From Venturia oleaginea (taxonomy: Eukaryota; Ascomycota; Dothideomycetes; Venturiales; Venturiaceae), in assembly GCA_013176395.1 (NCBI GenBank), contig JABMLP010000011.1:1762811-1826810 (forward strand): DNA of 64,000 bases, given 5' to 3'. The position numbers and the translations under genes were made by a program. Position 1 is the first letter of the stretch. Every line of letters begins with the position of its first letter. The notes under the pieces are model-generated. The model was not told where the DNA came from, ran no database searches, and worked only from the letters and a program-made list of their open reading frames with translations. Below are positions 36,092-46,668 of this stretch, one piece after another.

Positions 36092-36437
36092 ATGTCTGAA
36101 CAACGAAACGCACTATTACTCCAACACGAAGGGAGAATCCAGCTCGCACTCCAAGCCCTCCAAGCCGGCCAATTCCGAAGCCTACGGGCCGCCGCTCGTG
36201 CCTTTAACGTTAAACAGCGAATCCTCTCTGAGCGTTAAGGGAGTCCCATTTATCCTCGAAACACCACCAAATGGTCGGAAACTTACCCTTACCAAAGAGC
36301 AAACGCTTGTCCGATACATCCTTGACCTCGATTCGCGAGGATTTGCGCCCCGGCTGTGTGAGGTAGCAGATATGGCCGATAAACTGCTAGCTATACGCGG
36401 CGGAGAGCCAGTGGGCAAAAACTGGGCTGAGAGATTG
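36092..36437 (+). pseudogene. Pogo transposase N-terminal piece (HTH domains)
   Basis: MSEQRNALLLQHEGRIQLAL opens the psq-type helix-turn-helix. After a one-base frame change near 36225 the CENP-B-type helix-turn-helix follows (KLTLTKEQTLVRYILDLDSRG...DMADKLLAIRGG) up to GKNWAE, where the LINE tail begins. The frame change and the insertion both inactivate it. Confidence 0.78.
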
Positions 36438-36720
36438 ATTGATTGATTGATTTTATCCTACTCGGTTGCAGCCGCTTAATCACGCAGCTATGCCTGGTTA
36501 GGGGGACTTCATCAGACAGCCGACACGTGATATGATCTACCACGTCCCACTTCGCCCTGCTTACCAAAACAAGACCAGCTATCCCCTCGATCCCCCCTCT
36601 TTTCCCTCAACCACTATTTCCAAATGCCCAATGGCTCTTGTAAATGTCGGTTGTTCTACCAGTACATCTGTGCTATCTAGATTCCGGGAGGCAATGCCTC
36701 ATATTTCGCTTTCCGTCTAC

Positions 36721-38028
36721 CTACAGTCTCCCCTCAATGCTCAGCGTCGTCTGCGCGTTTTCGACCCCACTATGCCCAAGGACCCGCGTCTGTTCCATGA
36801 ATCTGATAGCTTTTGTAGCTAACTTATGCGTAGTCAAGATATTCCGGAGGTTGTTTCGTCCTGGGAAGCGGCCCAACTCGTCTCTCCGGATGTCCCGGAA
36901 CTTGCGGCATTCCAGGAGGATATGGGCTACGGTCTGCATCCCTTCACGGCAGTCACACCTAGAGTCTGGGATACCTTGGACACGTCGGCTGAAAAGGAAG
37001 GCCTTGAGCCCTATCTTTTCAGTTCTCATCTGTACGAGGATCGCACTTTCTCGCTTGCTCCGGTCTTGATGGAGTTGGAGCACCCTTTTAGTAGGCTTAG
37101 GTATGTATCTCCTCGTGGCTTTCCTCTTTGTCTCGGATTTCCAGCTAGTCAACCATTGTTTATTCACTACCTTCCAGCACCACGTCTTGATTGTCGTTCT
37201 TAGCGGGTACAGTTCCGGTGGCATATCAGCTCTTGGTCCTTTCTCTCCGTCTTCTCTCCATCCAGTGGCCTCCCTGGCGGCTTGGTCAGCGGCCTCGTTC
37301 CCGTCAATTCCCTCGTGGGCAGGGATCCATCGGATGTTCACGATAGCTCCGTACTCGTGAAGTTGTGTGATCCGTTGTACAATCCGCTTGACAATGTATG
37401 CTCCTGATCGGCCTTCCGGCCTTGTCAGCGAGCGTATCGCTGCCTGGTTGTCGGTGAAGATATTGATGTCTCTCCGTTCGTTTCCTGCCTCGATGTCTGT
37501 TTGAACCATATGCAGCGCTAGATTTATTCCTTGAATTTCAGCTGCGTACACCGTGGAGGTCGTCTCAGGGCCCATATACGTGCTTCTCGTCTGTCTTTTC
37601 AGCGGCCAGACTGCTGCAGCGCCTGTATGTCCGTCTATGCTACTCCCATCTGTATAGATGCAAATATTACCCTCGACTCTAGTGACGGAGTCGTGCTCAG
37701 AGTGTGCCGCTTCATCGCTTGGTGCGATATGTGTCTTTGGGCCTTGCCACCATGGTGCTGCTACGAACGGCGGGATTGTCTCTCGCTTGTCGAGATTTGC
37801 TGCTCCTTTCTCTTCGGCGTCTCGATATATGTTGTATAATGGGCTATCGTAGCTTGCTCGTTGTCTTGACCTTGGTTCTCCGAATTGAGTATCTAGCAGT
37901 TTAGGGAGGTCTTGGCACGTGAGTATACGGCTGAGGGTTTCGGTGTTGTGTTTCCAGATTTGTTGTTCGACTGGGAGCAGGTAGGTCTCTATGTCGAGGG
38001 CGACTCTGGATGTCGCTTTGAACGCTCC
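36721..38028 (-). pseudogene. LINE ORF2 C-terminal piece: RNase H
   Basis: From the copia insertion the minus strand reads GAFKATSRVALDIETYLLP and then the RNase H start IYTDGSSIDGHTGAAA (about 37650). After a frame change near 37575 it continues with VYAAEIQGINLAL, INIFTDNQAAIRSL and IPAHEGIDGNEAADQAARE, holding the other acidic residues of the domain. A Cys-rich end (DSRCDCREGMQTVAHILLECRKF) is typical of Tad/I-type LINEs. The stop is at 36721. The frameshift inactivates it. Confidence 0.82.
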
Positions 38029-38430
38029 TGTTAGATGATACAGCCGCTGTTGGATGATACCACAATTTCAGTTAGCCGCGAAGTGGATATCGGTGGCATA
38101 CAGCCGTCGGAATCATGTACCCGTCTTTTGATTTCAAAGCAATCACATCTGTATAACTATCGCTCGGTCACCGGTTCATTATGAACCTCATGCAATCCTT
38201 AATCCTCCTCATCTTTTCACTGTGTATCATTCAAGAGTTATGAGCCCGGCTTGCCTACCCTCGTAAACACACCTTACCCTTTCTGGTTTCACCGCCGTGT
38301 ATTGATACAACCCCCTCTATCAAACCCCATACACGCTAGTCCCATTAAGCCCATCTTTCAGTGTTTACAACGATTCTGCCATCGATCCAACATCCTCTCG
38401 GAATATACGAAAAGATCCCCACCCACCACC

Positions 38431-38880
38431 ATGACGATGTCAGCTGCATTAGCATCGTCAAAGCTCAAGGGAGACTCCCTTGAAATCTTCCTTTCGGACC
38501 CTACAAAGTGGAACGCCTTCCGCGATTGGATTCGTCAAATAGCAATTACCGACAATCTTTGGGAATACATTGATCCAGATTTTGAGCCCAAACCTATTGC
38601 TCTTACTCCATCTCAGCAAGCCCAGAACCCTCCCCCTGCTCAAGCCTATACAGAGCAACCTCTGTTGTACCTCCGAAGGGCCCCACTACCCGTCGACGTT
38701 GGCCTTACGCCAGCAACAATTGGCATTCCTGACAACGCGGCAAAACGGTGGGAATTTGAGTACGAATTGGGTGTTTTCAAGATTGAAAAAGTTGAGCACG
38801 ACTTGAAAGTTAAGGCAATGAAGGAGCTGAAAAACAAAATCTACGCCAACGTCTCCGCTGCATACGCAGTTCATCTTTGT
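38431..38880 (+). pseudogene. Copia Gag N-terminal part
   Basis: The stretch from MTMSAALASSKLKGDSLEIF through DPTKWNAFRDWIRQIAITDNLWEYIDP is typical of the first domain of fungal copia Gag. It continues to about AAYAVHLCLS and then enters the deletion junction. The open frame starts at 38251, but the methionine near 38431 fits the family better. Confidence 0.65.
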
Positions 38881-39089
38881 CTATCAACAGAAGGTTGGAT
38901 CTATCAACTTCGCAGCCACAATCACAAGACCCGACATCGCCAAATCAGTCTCTCTCCTTTCAGAACATCTGCAAAACCCCAGCCAGCAGTGCTCTGACGC
39001 CGCAGACCAAGTCATCATCTATCTATATCACTCTCGGTACCTCTCAATTCAGTTCAATGGCCTCAAAACTGAGAACGTCTTTTCATGTC

Positions 39090-39643
39090 ATTCTGATGCA
39101 TCTTTCGCCGATGATATCGCCACCCGCCGCAGCAGTGAAGGCTTCACGTTCAGCCTTTACGGTGGGCTTATTGACTGGAGAGCCACCAAACAAAAAACAG
39201 TATCAACTTCTACCACTGAAGCTGAACTCCTCGCTCTTTCTGGAGCTTCACGCGAAATGATGTGGTGGAACCGCTTCTTTGAAGCTATCAGATTTAACCC
39301 TCAAGAGCCTACAATCATCCACTGCGACAACCAGCAGACAGTCAAACTAATGAACCATGAATCTCCAAAACTAGTCACTCGGTTACGTCACGTCGACATC
39401 CACCAAATGTGGCTCCGCCAACAGGTTCAAGCCTCTCTCATTATTGTTATCTGGATATCCACTGCTATGATGATCGCTGATGGAATGACGAAAATCCTGA
39501 GCCCTCAACAACATCAAAACTTCTTATCTCAACTCAATATGGTTGACGTCGAGCACGTCATCAAGGTATTGGCAAAATCACCTCCAACAACCACACCAAA
39601 ACCAGCCAATCAGGCTTCACCAAACCTCAACACCAAGGACTGA
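39090..39643 (+). pseudogene. Copia Pol C-terminal part (RNase H)
   Basis: Reading in one frame gives SFADDIATRRSSEGFTFSLYGG followed in the next piece by TTEAELLALSGASREMMWWNRFF, IIHCDNQQTVKLMN and RHVDIHQMWLRQQV, the copia RNase H with its conserved Glu and Asp residues. It lacks the RT that should precede it. This is the 3' remnant kept in the deleted element. Confidence 0.75.
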
Positions 39644-39910
39644 AGTATCACCACTTGTCTATGTCATGTCAGGCCTGAGGCTAGCCCTGAGAGGGTGTGT
39701 TAGATGATACAGCCGCTGTTGGATGATACCACAATTTCAGTTAGCCGCGAAGTGGATATCGGTGGCATACAGCCGTCGGAATCATGTACCCGTCTTTTGA
39801 TTTCAAAGCAATCACATCTGTATAACTATCGCTCGGTCACCGGTTCATTATGGACCTCATGCAATCCTTAATCCTCCTCATCTTTTCACTGTGTATCATT
39901 CAAGAGCTCC

Positions 39911-41158
39911 ACAGATAATTCGTGCTGCACGTGCTTGGATTGACTGAAGTGTGTCGAGCGTTTTTCTCGTGTATGGTTTTCCCCTCATTCCTGAATTCGA
40001 CCAGATTGAACACGCGTACATCATCTGAGGGACTACTACTCCGCGGTAGATTTTTCGCATATCTAGCAGACTGACGCCCCATGTTGAGCTGCCCAGAGAG
40101 CACAGTGCGTTCACTATTTTTGTAGTTTTCCGCTTGATTTCTTCGATGTGTTCCTTCCATTGGAGTTTGCTGTCTAGCGTCACGCCTAGATATTTGCACG
40201 TTGTCTTAGGCGCAATGCATCCCCATGCCGTTTGAACGGGCTGTTGTGTGTTTATACGGGTGCGTCTTCTTGTGAAGTGTGTCAGTTGGAACTTTTCTGG
40301 GGCGAATTTTGATGCATGTGTCTTTGCCCAACAGTTTGCCTTTTCCAGCGCGTTTTCGAGTTTCTTGCACGTTTCTTCTGTTGTGTTGCCCCATGTAAGT
40401 ATGGCTGCGTCATCGATATAGCCTGTAGCTGCAGTATCGTCGCCTGAGTCGCATTGCTCAATAAGGTCAGAGTTGTAGAATATGTATAAGATGGGGGATA
40501 GGGGCGATCCCTGTGGTACCCCAGTCTCAACCGTGTACTCGTCAGATTCGTAGCCATTGATGACAATTCGCGTGCGTCTATCGCTCAGGAAGCTAGCAAT
40601 CCATCGTACTGTTCTCTCATCAACTTTTCTTTTCCGAAGATTGTGTAGGAGTCTCTTGTGGGATACGTTGTCGAAGGCGCCTGACACGTCAAGGAGCAGC
40701 AGGCTAGCGACTTGTCCTTTTCCGTTGTTCCAAGCGTTGTAGATTCTCTCGATTACAGCGTGTAGTGCGTGTTCCGTTGACCTTAACTTCCTGCCTCCCA
40801 TGTGCATCCTTGGGATGACTTGGTGTGTTTCCACCAGGTAGCTAAGTCTCTTAGCGATTACTGCGTCCATGGCCTTGCCAATCGTATTCAGGAGCGCAAT
40901 AGGTCGGTATGCCTTTGGAGTCGAGTAGTCGTCCTTCCCTGGTTTGCGTAGCACTACCGTGGTCGAGCTTTGGAAATGTGTCGGGTAGTGGCCCAGTTGT
41001 AGGCTCTGGTTCATGATTGTCGCCAGGTGTCCCACCAACATGTAAGATGCCGTCTGCAAGGCCTTGTTTGGGATCCCATCCGGTTCCGGGGCCTTGAAGG
41101 GTGACGCTGCTTGTATTGCGTCCAGTACCTCCTTCTCAGTAACGTTTGGCATTGGTAT
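39911..41158 (-). pseudogene. LINE ORF2 middle piece: reverse transcriptase
   Basis: The piece is an open frame of about 415 codons. It contains the non-LTR RT blocks: SPFKAPEPDGIPNKAL, STTVVLRKPGK...YRPIALLNTIGK, LLLLDVSGAFDNV, GVPQGSPLSPILY and the catalytic GYIDDAAIL, then a thumb region KYLGVTLDSKLQWKEHI. It is cut on the left by the copia element and on the right by solo LTR S2, and both junctions are in frame with the neighbouring LINE pieces. Tad/I-type relationship is my judgement from the order of domains. Confidence 0.88.
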
Positions 41159-41479
41159 ACAATTGTTGGTGTATCTCTACGGATCCTATCAGGTGTATAG
41201 GAAGGTGGTTGTCATTAGGTATATTAGATGGGTAACAAGTACTTGTTGTAAGTTGGTATGATAATGTTTGATAGTTGGTTGTTCGTCTGCATATTACGGG
41301 ACGGTAGCTGGAAAGACGCAGCATACTCGTAGCCAAAGATTGTTTAGATTCAGTTAAGGAGTGAAGGTATCTACAAACAGAGAACCTCAATGAGGTTCTT
41401 TCTCTATACTAGGCTCAATCAGGCTTAGGCTCTTAGCCTATACCAACCATGGGCCATGCCCATAACATTACCCCCCTCC

Positions 41480-44400
41480 TTACCGGGTGTGCAGGACTAA
41501 AGAGGGTGTGGTAGGTGGGATAATCAAACAGACAAACGCCATACATCGCTTCTGCCAGCTTGTAGCAGATTCGAAGGCGCTGGCCACCGCTACTCGGTTT
41601 CTTCGGGCCCCTGTTTGAGCTCCTATATCTTCGCCGACACCGTCGCCCTTGCCATACTCTGCCTCGAAGCGGTCTAAGTCCTCGACTTCTGTGAATAATG
41701 AACGTGGCTGCCAATCGGGATCTGCATAGCCTTTCCATTTGATTAATAACTGACGAACCCAGCCTCGCCCAACCCGTTTCTTCTCTGCGCGAAGTATACG
41801 TTCTACTTCAAACTCAGCCTCTGTTTCTTCGGTTTGAGGCACTAATGGTGGCGGCTGGGTATCATCGGATTCTTGTGAGGGCAGTGTGTCGGTTGCGGCT
41901 CGGCGGAGTAGGTCAACGTGGAAACGGTTATGGATACCACTTGGCAGGTCAGCCAGCTCGTATACCATCGGGGAGATCTGGTTCTCGACAGTGTATTTGG
42001 CTTGCGTCCACGACAGTTTCTTTGATAGCTGCGGAGTATTGATATTCCTAAGGTTCAACCAGACTTTGTCGCCCTTTTTTAACGTTTCGGCAGCTTGACG
42101 TGACCTGTTGGCGTCGTTCTCCATCTTCTGCTGGGACCAGGCCATCGCTGCCTGTGCATATTCTTGTGCCTCTTCTATTCGTTGCACAAAGGTCTCGGCA
42201 TCGGCTGTTGGTGAGTTACTGGGTGAGATTCGTTGTACTTTCTGGATTGGTTCCGCATGGTAGCCGTGGGTTAGATAGAATGGACTCATCCCTGTGACTG
42301 AAGAGTCACGATTGTTCAGTGCTAACATAGCCGTAGGTAGTAGCGTTGGCCAGTCTAGTTGGGAGTATGCGATGAAGGCGCGGAGATAGCGTAGAACTTC
42401 CTGGTTCATACGCTCGGTCGCGCCATCGGTCTGTGGATGAAAGGCTGTAGAGAGTCTCTGCTCAATCTTTGTAAGTTCGCAAAGCTTCCTCCAAAAACGA
42501 CCTGTCCAATTGCTGCCTCTGTCCGACGTCAATGCCATGGGAAATCCGTGGTAGCGATAGTGGCATTGTAAGAACCTTTTCGCGCACTCTTTGGCGCTCA
42601 TTGTAGTCATAGCCTCCAACGTAACACTTTTGAGGAGGCGATCTGTGATAACCATGAGGTATTTTGGGCCGTTTTCCTCTGCGGGCAAATCAGTCATGAA
42701 ATCGATTGATAGCTCGCTGTGGAAGCGGGCCGGGATTGGAAGTGGTTTCAGAAGACCTCGCTTCTTATCACGCCATATTCCTGTTCTCCCACATACGTCG
42801 CAATTACGTACAAACTGCCGGACTGTCTTGTATTGTTGGGGCCAAAAGAAACTTCTGGATAGAATCGCAAGCGTGCTATCTCTCCCTGGGTGTCCAGTAA
42901 CATGGGAATCGTGAGTTTGTTGGACCAGCGTTGTTCGCAGCGGTTCCCAATCTGGTACCCATAGGATCCCTCTTCTCGTGACCGCGCCGTGGTCGTCTAC
43001 TTCGCATTCGGGTAGCTGTACCGACAACTTGAGCTCTGGAGGAAAGGAACGTTCGCCAGTAACTATAGCCGTATGAATAGCTTCGTAGGATTGGTCCTCT
43101 GCTATTGCGCGATCCCAGAGAAGTTGTAACTCTGGTTTCTCGAAAAGATCGCATCCTTTTGCAACTGACCGGTTTTGACCGTACCTAGTAGTGGACCGGT
43201 GTTGACCGTTTTCGGCAGTCAGCTGGTGTCGACCGTCCAGTCCAGTATTTTGCTGGGGCTCCCGTATAACGTCCCATGTACTATTGGATGTATTCGGTGT
43301 ATTGACTGGGCAGATAAGGGCTTGTATTGCGATTGTTTCGGTCGTCCTCTCGGAAAGAGGAGGAAGCCATTCGTCCTTGATCAACTGGGCCACTCGCCCT
43401 TGTAGTCTCTCGTCGTTCTTGTCATGTGGCATATCTTGATGTCTTCTTGATAGTGCGTCTGGTCTTTGCGCTAGTTTTCCGGCGCGAAATTCCAGCTGGA
43501 ATTGGTACTCAGATAGAATTAGCGACCATCTTGCTTGTCTCTCTGACAAACGCTGCGCTGTCATAAAGTAGCGGAGATTCTTGTGATCGGTAAGGACTTT
43601 GAAAGGTGCTGCAACACTGCGTAGTTCTCCTCTCCAGTGTTCAATGGACTTGATTACTGCCAGTAATTCTTTATCGTGGATCTCGTAGTTACATTCAGCC
43701 GCAGTGAGCTTGCGGGAGAAGTATGCTACTGGTCGTAGTTTTCCTTTCATATCCTTCTGCGACAACGTGCCTCCCAGCGCGTAGCCAGAGCAGTCGCACT
43801 CGAGTACCGTATCCAGGTCTGGATTCCAGTGAGCCAGTATTGGGGCGGAGATGAATAGCTCCTTCAAGACTTGAAAGGCGTTCTCATGTTCTTTGTTCCA
43901 GACAAAAGCGACGGCCTTCCGTGTTAACTTGATTAAGGGGTCGGAGAGCTCTGAGAAGTTGTCGATGAAGTCTCGGTAGAAATTTGCAAAGCCTAGGAAG
44001 GAGCGTACGCCTGTGACATTGACTGGAGCCTCCCATTCTTTAATCGCGGCAACTTTCTCTGGGTCGACTTTGATCCCTTCTCCTGCAGTGATAATGAACC
44101 CCAGATATTTGACCTCCTGAACAGCAAACTCGCACTTGCTTAAGTCTAGCCGAAGTCCAGCAGTCTTGAGCTTGGCAAGAATTTGGTTAACCTTAACCAT
44201 GTGATCCAGATAGTCGCCGTCGCTCCATATCAAGACATCGTCCATGTAGGCTGAACAGCAGATATCTAGGGATTCCCGTAGGACTCCGTTGATGTATCGT
44301 TGAAAGCTCGCGGGTGCGCCAGCTAGTCCGAAGGGGGTAACTAGCCATTCGAATAGTCCAAATCGAGTGCGAAAAGCCGTTTTCCACTCATCGCCGTGCT

Positions 44401-44737
44401 TGATGCGGAGCCGATGAAATGCCGCTCTGACGTCAAGTTTGGTGTACCAACGCGCTGTTGCTAGATTTCGTAGGGTTTCTCGGATTAGTGGCAATGGGTA
44501 GCGGTCCGATCGAGTGATTCGATTCAGTGCCCGATAGTCTACACACATCCGAATGCCTCCACCTGGTTTCCTTACAAATAAGACTGGGGCTGCCGCTGGT
44601 GAGTTGCTGGCGCGTATCCAGCCCTTGTCCATATAGTCCGAAAGTGTTTTTCGTAGGACTAATAGCTCTTCCCTCGACATGCCGTATAATGGGCCCCAAG
44701 GAACTTCTGCCTCGCGACCTTGTTCATCTCGTATCAA
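41480..44737 (-). CDS. Gypsy B Pol: RT, RNase H, integrase, chromodomain
   Basis: This 1085-codon ORF is unbroken. In order it holds RT (MCVDYRALNRITRSDRYPLP, KLDVRAAFHRLR, catalytic SAYMDDVLIWS) and RNase H (LECDCSGYALGG, LTDHKNLRYF). Then come the integrase zinc finger (HDSHVTGHPGRDSTLAIL...CDVCGR) and the DDE core (SIDFMTDL, LTSDRGSNWTG, FHPQTDGATERMNQ). A chromodomain ends the protein (EVERILRAEKKR...LIKWKGYADPDWQP). The chromodomain assigns it to the chromoviruses, which may use it to target histone-marked chromatin. All catalytic residues appear present. The same frame is open upstream to a TGA at 44780-44782 that ends the protease-like ORF. Confidence 0.93.
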   Translation of the reverse strand: MIRDEQGREAEVPWGPLYGMSREELLVLRKTLSDYMDKGWIRASNSPAAAPVLFVRKPGGGIRMCVDYRALNRITRSDRYPLPLIRETLRNLATARWYTKLDVRAAFHRLRIKHGDEWKTAFRTRFGLFEWLVTPFGLAGAPASFQRYINGVLRESLDICCSAYMDDVLIWSDGDYLDHMVKVNQILAKLKTAGLRLDLSKCEFAVQEVKYLGFIITAGEGIKVDPEKVAAIKEWEAPVNVTGVRSFLGFANFYRDFIDNFSELSDPLIKLTRKAVAFVWNKEHENAFQVLKELFISAPILAHWNPDLDTVLECDCSGYALGGTLSQKDMKGKLRPVAYFSRKLTAAECNYEIHDKELLAVIKSIEHWRGELRSVAAPFKVLTDHKNLRYFMTAQRLSERQARWSLILSEYQFQLEFRAGKLAQRPDALSRRHQDMPHDKNDERLQGRVAQLIKDEWLPPLSERTTETIAIQALICPVNTPNTSNSTWDVIREPQQNTGLDGRHQLTAENGQHRSTTRYGQNRSVAKGCDLFEKPELQLLWDRAIAEDQSYEAIHTAIVTGERSFPPELKLSVQLPECEVDDHGAVTRRGILWVPDWEPLRTTLVQQTHDSHVTGHPGRDSTLAILSRSFFWPQQYKTVRQFVRNCDVCGRTGIWRDKKRGLLKPLPIPARFHSELSIDFMTDLPAEENGPKYLMVITDRLLKSVTLEAMTTMSAKECAKRFLQCHYRYHGFPMALTSDRGSNWTGRFWRKLCELTKIEQRLSTAFHPQTDGATERMNQEVLRYLRAFIAYSQLDWPTLLPTAMLALNNRDSSVTGMSPFYLTHGYHAEPIQKVQRISPSNSPTADAETFVQRIEEAQEYAQAAMAWSQQKMENDANRSRQAAETLKKGDKVWLNLRNINTPQLSKKLSWTQAKYTVENQISPMVYELADLPSGIHNRFHVDLLRRAATDTLPSQESDDTQPPPLVPQTEETEAEFEVERILRAEKKRVGRGWVRQLLIKWKGYADPDWQPRSLFTEVEDLDRFEAEYGKGDGVGEDIGAQTGARRNRVAVASAFESATSWQKRCMAFVCLIIPPTTPSLVLHTR

Positions 44738-44779
44738 TTCGATAACGTGATCGCGACCCTCTTGATGGGGCGCGATCTC

Positions 44780-45556
44780 TCAGTCTTCGTCGTCGAGAAA
44801 GGCATCAGCATGCTCTGCTATTTCTTCTGGTATCTCTTGTCGGATTTCTTCCTCAGTCTTTCTCTGTTTTCTTTCTGCTAACTTGCTTAGGGCCTTGTTG
44901 ATATCCGACATCGAGATAGCCAACACTTGTGTACCATCCGGTCCATCTCTTCTCAACCGTCGCTGGGCCCTTCCAACAATAGCTGCAAATACAGATCCTG
45001 ACACTAGACAAGCCGCCCGCACGTGAGCGAGCCGGTCTCGCGCTTTGGTGTTCTGTTCTAGCCACCCCTTTTCTCTTACCGTGATGCGCTGGGATCCTTG
45101 ACCAATAAGCAGCTTTCTCTTAGCTGCTATATATCGCACCCAGTTTCTCTCTGCCCATGCCTTGCCTAGGATAATAGGGAAGCTCAATCCTTTCACTATA
45201 TACCCATAGACTCGCTCTGCTCGACCATCAATGTCGATCGTAGCGTAGGTCATGTGCGTAATACGGAGGTCTTCTCCGTTCTCGTGGCTCTCTTTAGCCA
45301 GTGCCAATTGTTTGGTGTCAATTGGGATGCGCGGTAGACGATGTGTTTGGACACTCTTCTCGCTGAAAGCAGCATAAGGGAGGCAGCCGTTATCAAAGAA
45401 GGATTCGGTGAAAGAAGTTCCATTGATCAAGGTATCTATCAAGAAGGGTGTACTTTCCATCCTATCCTTTGCTGCTTTGATTTCTCTTATGCCTGGTAGC
45501 TTTGTAATGTCTTCGCCATGTACATCTACTTCAGACCCTCGTGCGCGACGATGCAC
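44780..45556 (-). CDS. Gypsy B protease-like ORF
   Basis: This 258-codon ORF lies between gag and pol. Near residue 56 it has TESFFDNGCLPYAAFSE, which occupies the place of the aspartic protease active site, but with D-N-G rather than the usual D-T/S-G. A later IILGKAWAERNWV matches the ILGxxW motif of retroelement proteases. It is in the same frame as pol, separated by a single TGA, so pol may be made by readthrough or the TGA may be a mutation. Confidence 0.7.
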   Translation of the reverse strand: MHRRARGSEVDVHGEDITKLPGIREIKAAKDRMESTPFLIDTLINGTSFTESFFDNGCLPYAAFSEKSVQTHRLPRIPIDTKQLALAKESHENGEDLRITHMTYATIDIDGRAERVYGYIVKGLSFPIILGKAWAERNWVRYIAAKRKLLIGQGSQRITVREKGWLEQNTKARDRLAHVRAACLVSGSVFAAIVGRAQRRLRRDGPDGTQVLAISMSDINKALSKLAERKQRKTEEEIRQEIPEEIAEHADAFLDDED

Positions 45557-45564
45557 AAGGGTAG

Positions 45565-46668
45565 CTAGTTTTCCGACTCTGATGAGGCTTCCTGTAGGGA
45601 GTCATCGGTATGCTGTGTGATTACCGCAGTGACCTGAGTCTTTGGACGTGTTGCTGGTCGGAATTCGCATACGTTCGGGTGGTGCTTGGGCTTCTTACAG
45701 CGCCCGCATTTGCCCGCTTGTATAAGTGCCAAGAACTCTGTTTGGGATCGCCATTTCGCTCTAGGTCGTCGGTCCTTCTTCGCATCCTTTCCGAGTGTAT
45801 CGACCCGAGCTATCAGTGCTGCGATCTGCGCTGAAAGGGCGTTGATGCCAGTCATTTCGACATCGCCTTCTGCGTCACGACTGACTGTTTGGGGTGATTG
45901 TGGCCTCCCTCGAGTCGTTGGCGTCTCCTTATCCGTACTTGGATAGCGGCGTTGGTGGGATAGAGCCTCTGTCTTCGTCGCGAAGTACTGTACATCTTTT
46001 ACGTAAGTGTCGTAGTCGTCCCTGGACAATCGCACTGATTTCAAGGTCTGTTGGAGGGAGTAGTTGAGCGCGTTGTTCATGATAGTGATCTTTGAGGCTC
46101 TTTGCGGCGCTAGGGATCCAGCTTGCGATGTCAGTTGTTCGAACTGCTGGCGGAAGTCTTCGAACGGTTGTCTGCTGCCTTGGCTAATCTTGTTCAGCTC
46201 GTCGAGAGCTTTAGCTTCCGCTTCATGATCTAAGAACTTGTCGTCCATATGCTTGATAAAGGACTCGGGTTCGTAGTTGTCATGTTGCTCTCCATTGCTT
46301 AGCCATTGGATGACGCGTTGTTGTTTCTCTGTCGGAAGCCCGTTGAAGATGTTCGCGCATATTCCTTGATTGCTTCCAAGCTTCCCATTTTCAACAGTGA
46401 TTTTTGTCTTGATCTGCCATCTGAACAGCGTGTAGTTGTCTCTTTTCCCGTCCCATTTAGGCCATGCAATAGCTTTTGCACCGGTGTTCCCATCAACACT
46501 GACTGCGGTCAGAGCTGCCACCAATTGTTGTACGGTGTCAGGCGAATTTGCTCGAGCCATTGAGAGTTTGTCGATTCCTTGTGTAATGCTCGCGATTGGG
46601 TCGTCGTCGGTAGTAGGGGTGTAGGTTGTAGGAGTCGATAGGGTACTGTTGCTACGCATCAAGTACAC
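45565..46668 (-). CDS. Gypsy B Gag with zinc knuckle
   Basis: The 367-residue product has a helical capsid-like part (WKTKITVENGKLGSN-type context, FIKHMDDKFLDHEAEAKALDEL, RQPFEDFRQQFEQLTSQAG) and a C-terminal knuckle CGRCKKPKHHPNVC. The start lies 26 bp inside the 5' LTR boundary (46694), which is short for a leader, so translation may begin at a later methionine (for example 46656). The ORF is intact. Confidence 0.83.
   Translation of the reverse strand: MYLMRSNSTLSTPTTYTPTTDDDPIASITQGIDKLSMARANSPDTVQQLVAALTAVSVDGNTGAKAIAWPKWDGKRDNYTLFRWQIKTKITVENGKLGSNQGICANIFNGLPTEKQQRVIQWLSNGEQHDNYEPESFIKHMDDKFLDHEAEAKALDELNKISQGSRQPFEDFRQQFEQLTSQAGSLAPQRASKITIMNNALNYSLQQTLKSVRLSRDDYDTYVKDVQYFATKTEALSHQRRYPSTDKETPTTRGRPQSPQTVSRDAEGDVEMTGINALSAQIAALIARVDTLGKDAKKDRRPRAKWRSQTEFLALIQAGKCGRCKKPKHHPNVCEFRPATRPKTQVTAVITQHTDDSLQEASSESEN

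Larger units (their letters stand above)
38029..39905 (+). mobile_element. Internally deleted Ty1/copia element
   Basis: Two 208-bp direct repeats (38029-38236 and 39698-39905), with one visible difference, start TGTTAGATGATAC and end GTATCATTCAAGA. GCTCC flanks the element on both sides (38024-38028, 39906-39910). Directly after the left repeat, 38237-38250 reads GTTATGAGCCCGGC, complementary to the anticodon stem-loop of initiator tRNA-Met, the half-tRNA primer used by copia elements. A purine-rich CTGAGAGGG precedes the right repeat. Only the start of gag and the end of pol remain; protease, integrase and RT are gone. Near-identical LTRs imply recent insertion of an already deleted copy, using proteins supplied in trans. 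Confidence 0.88.
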
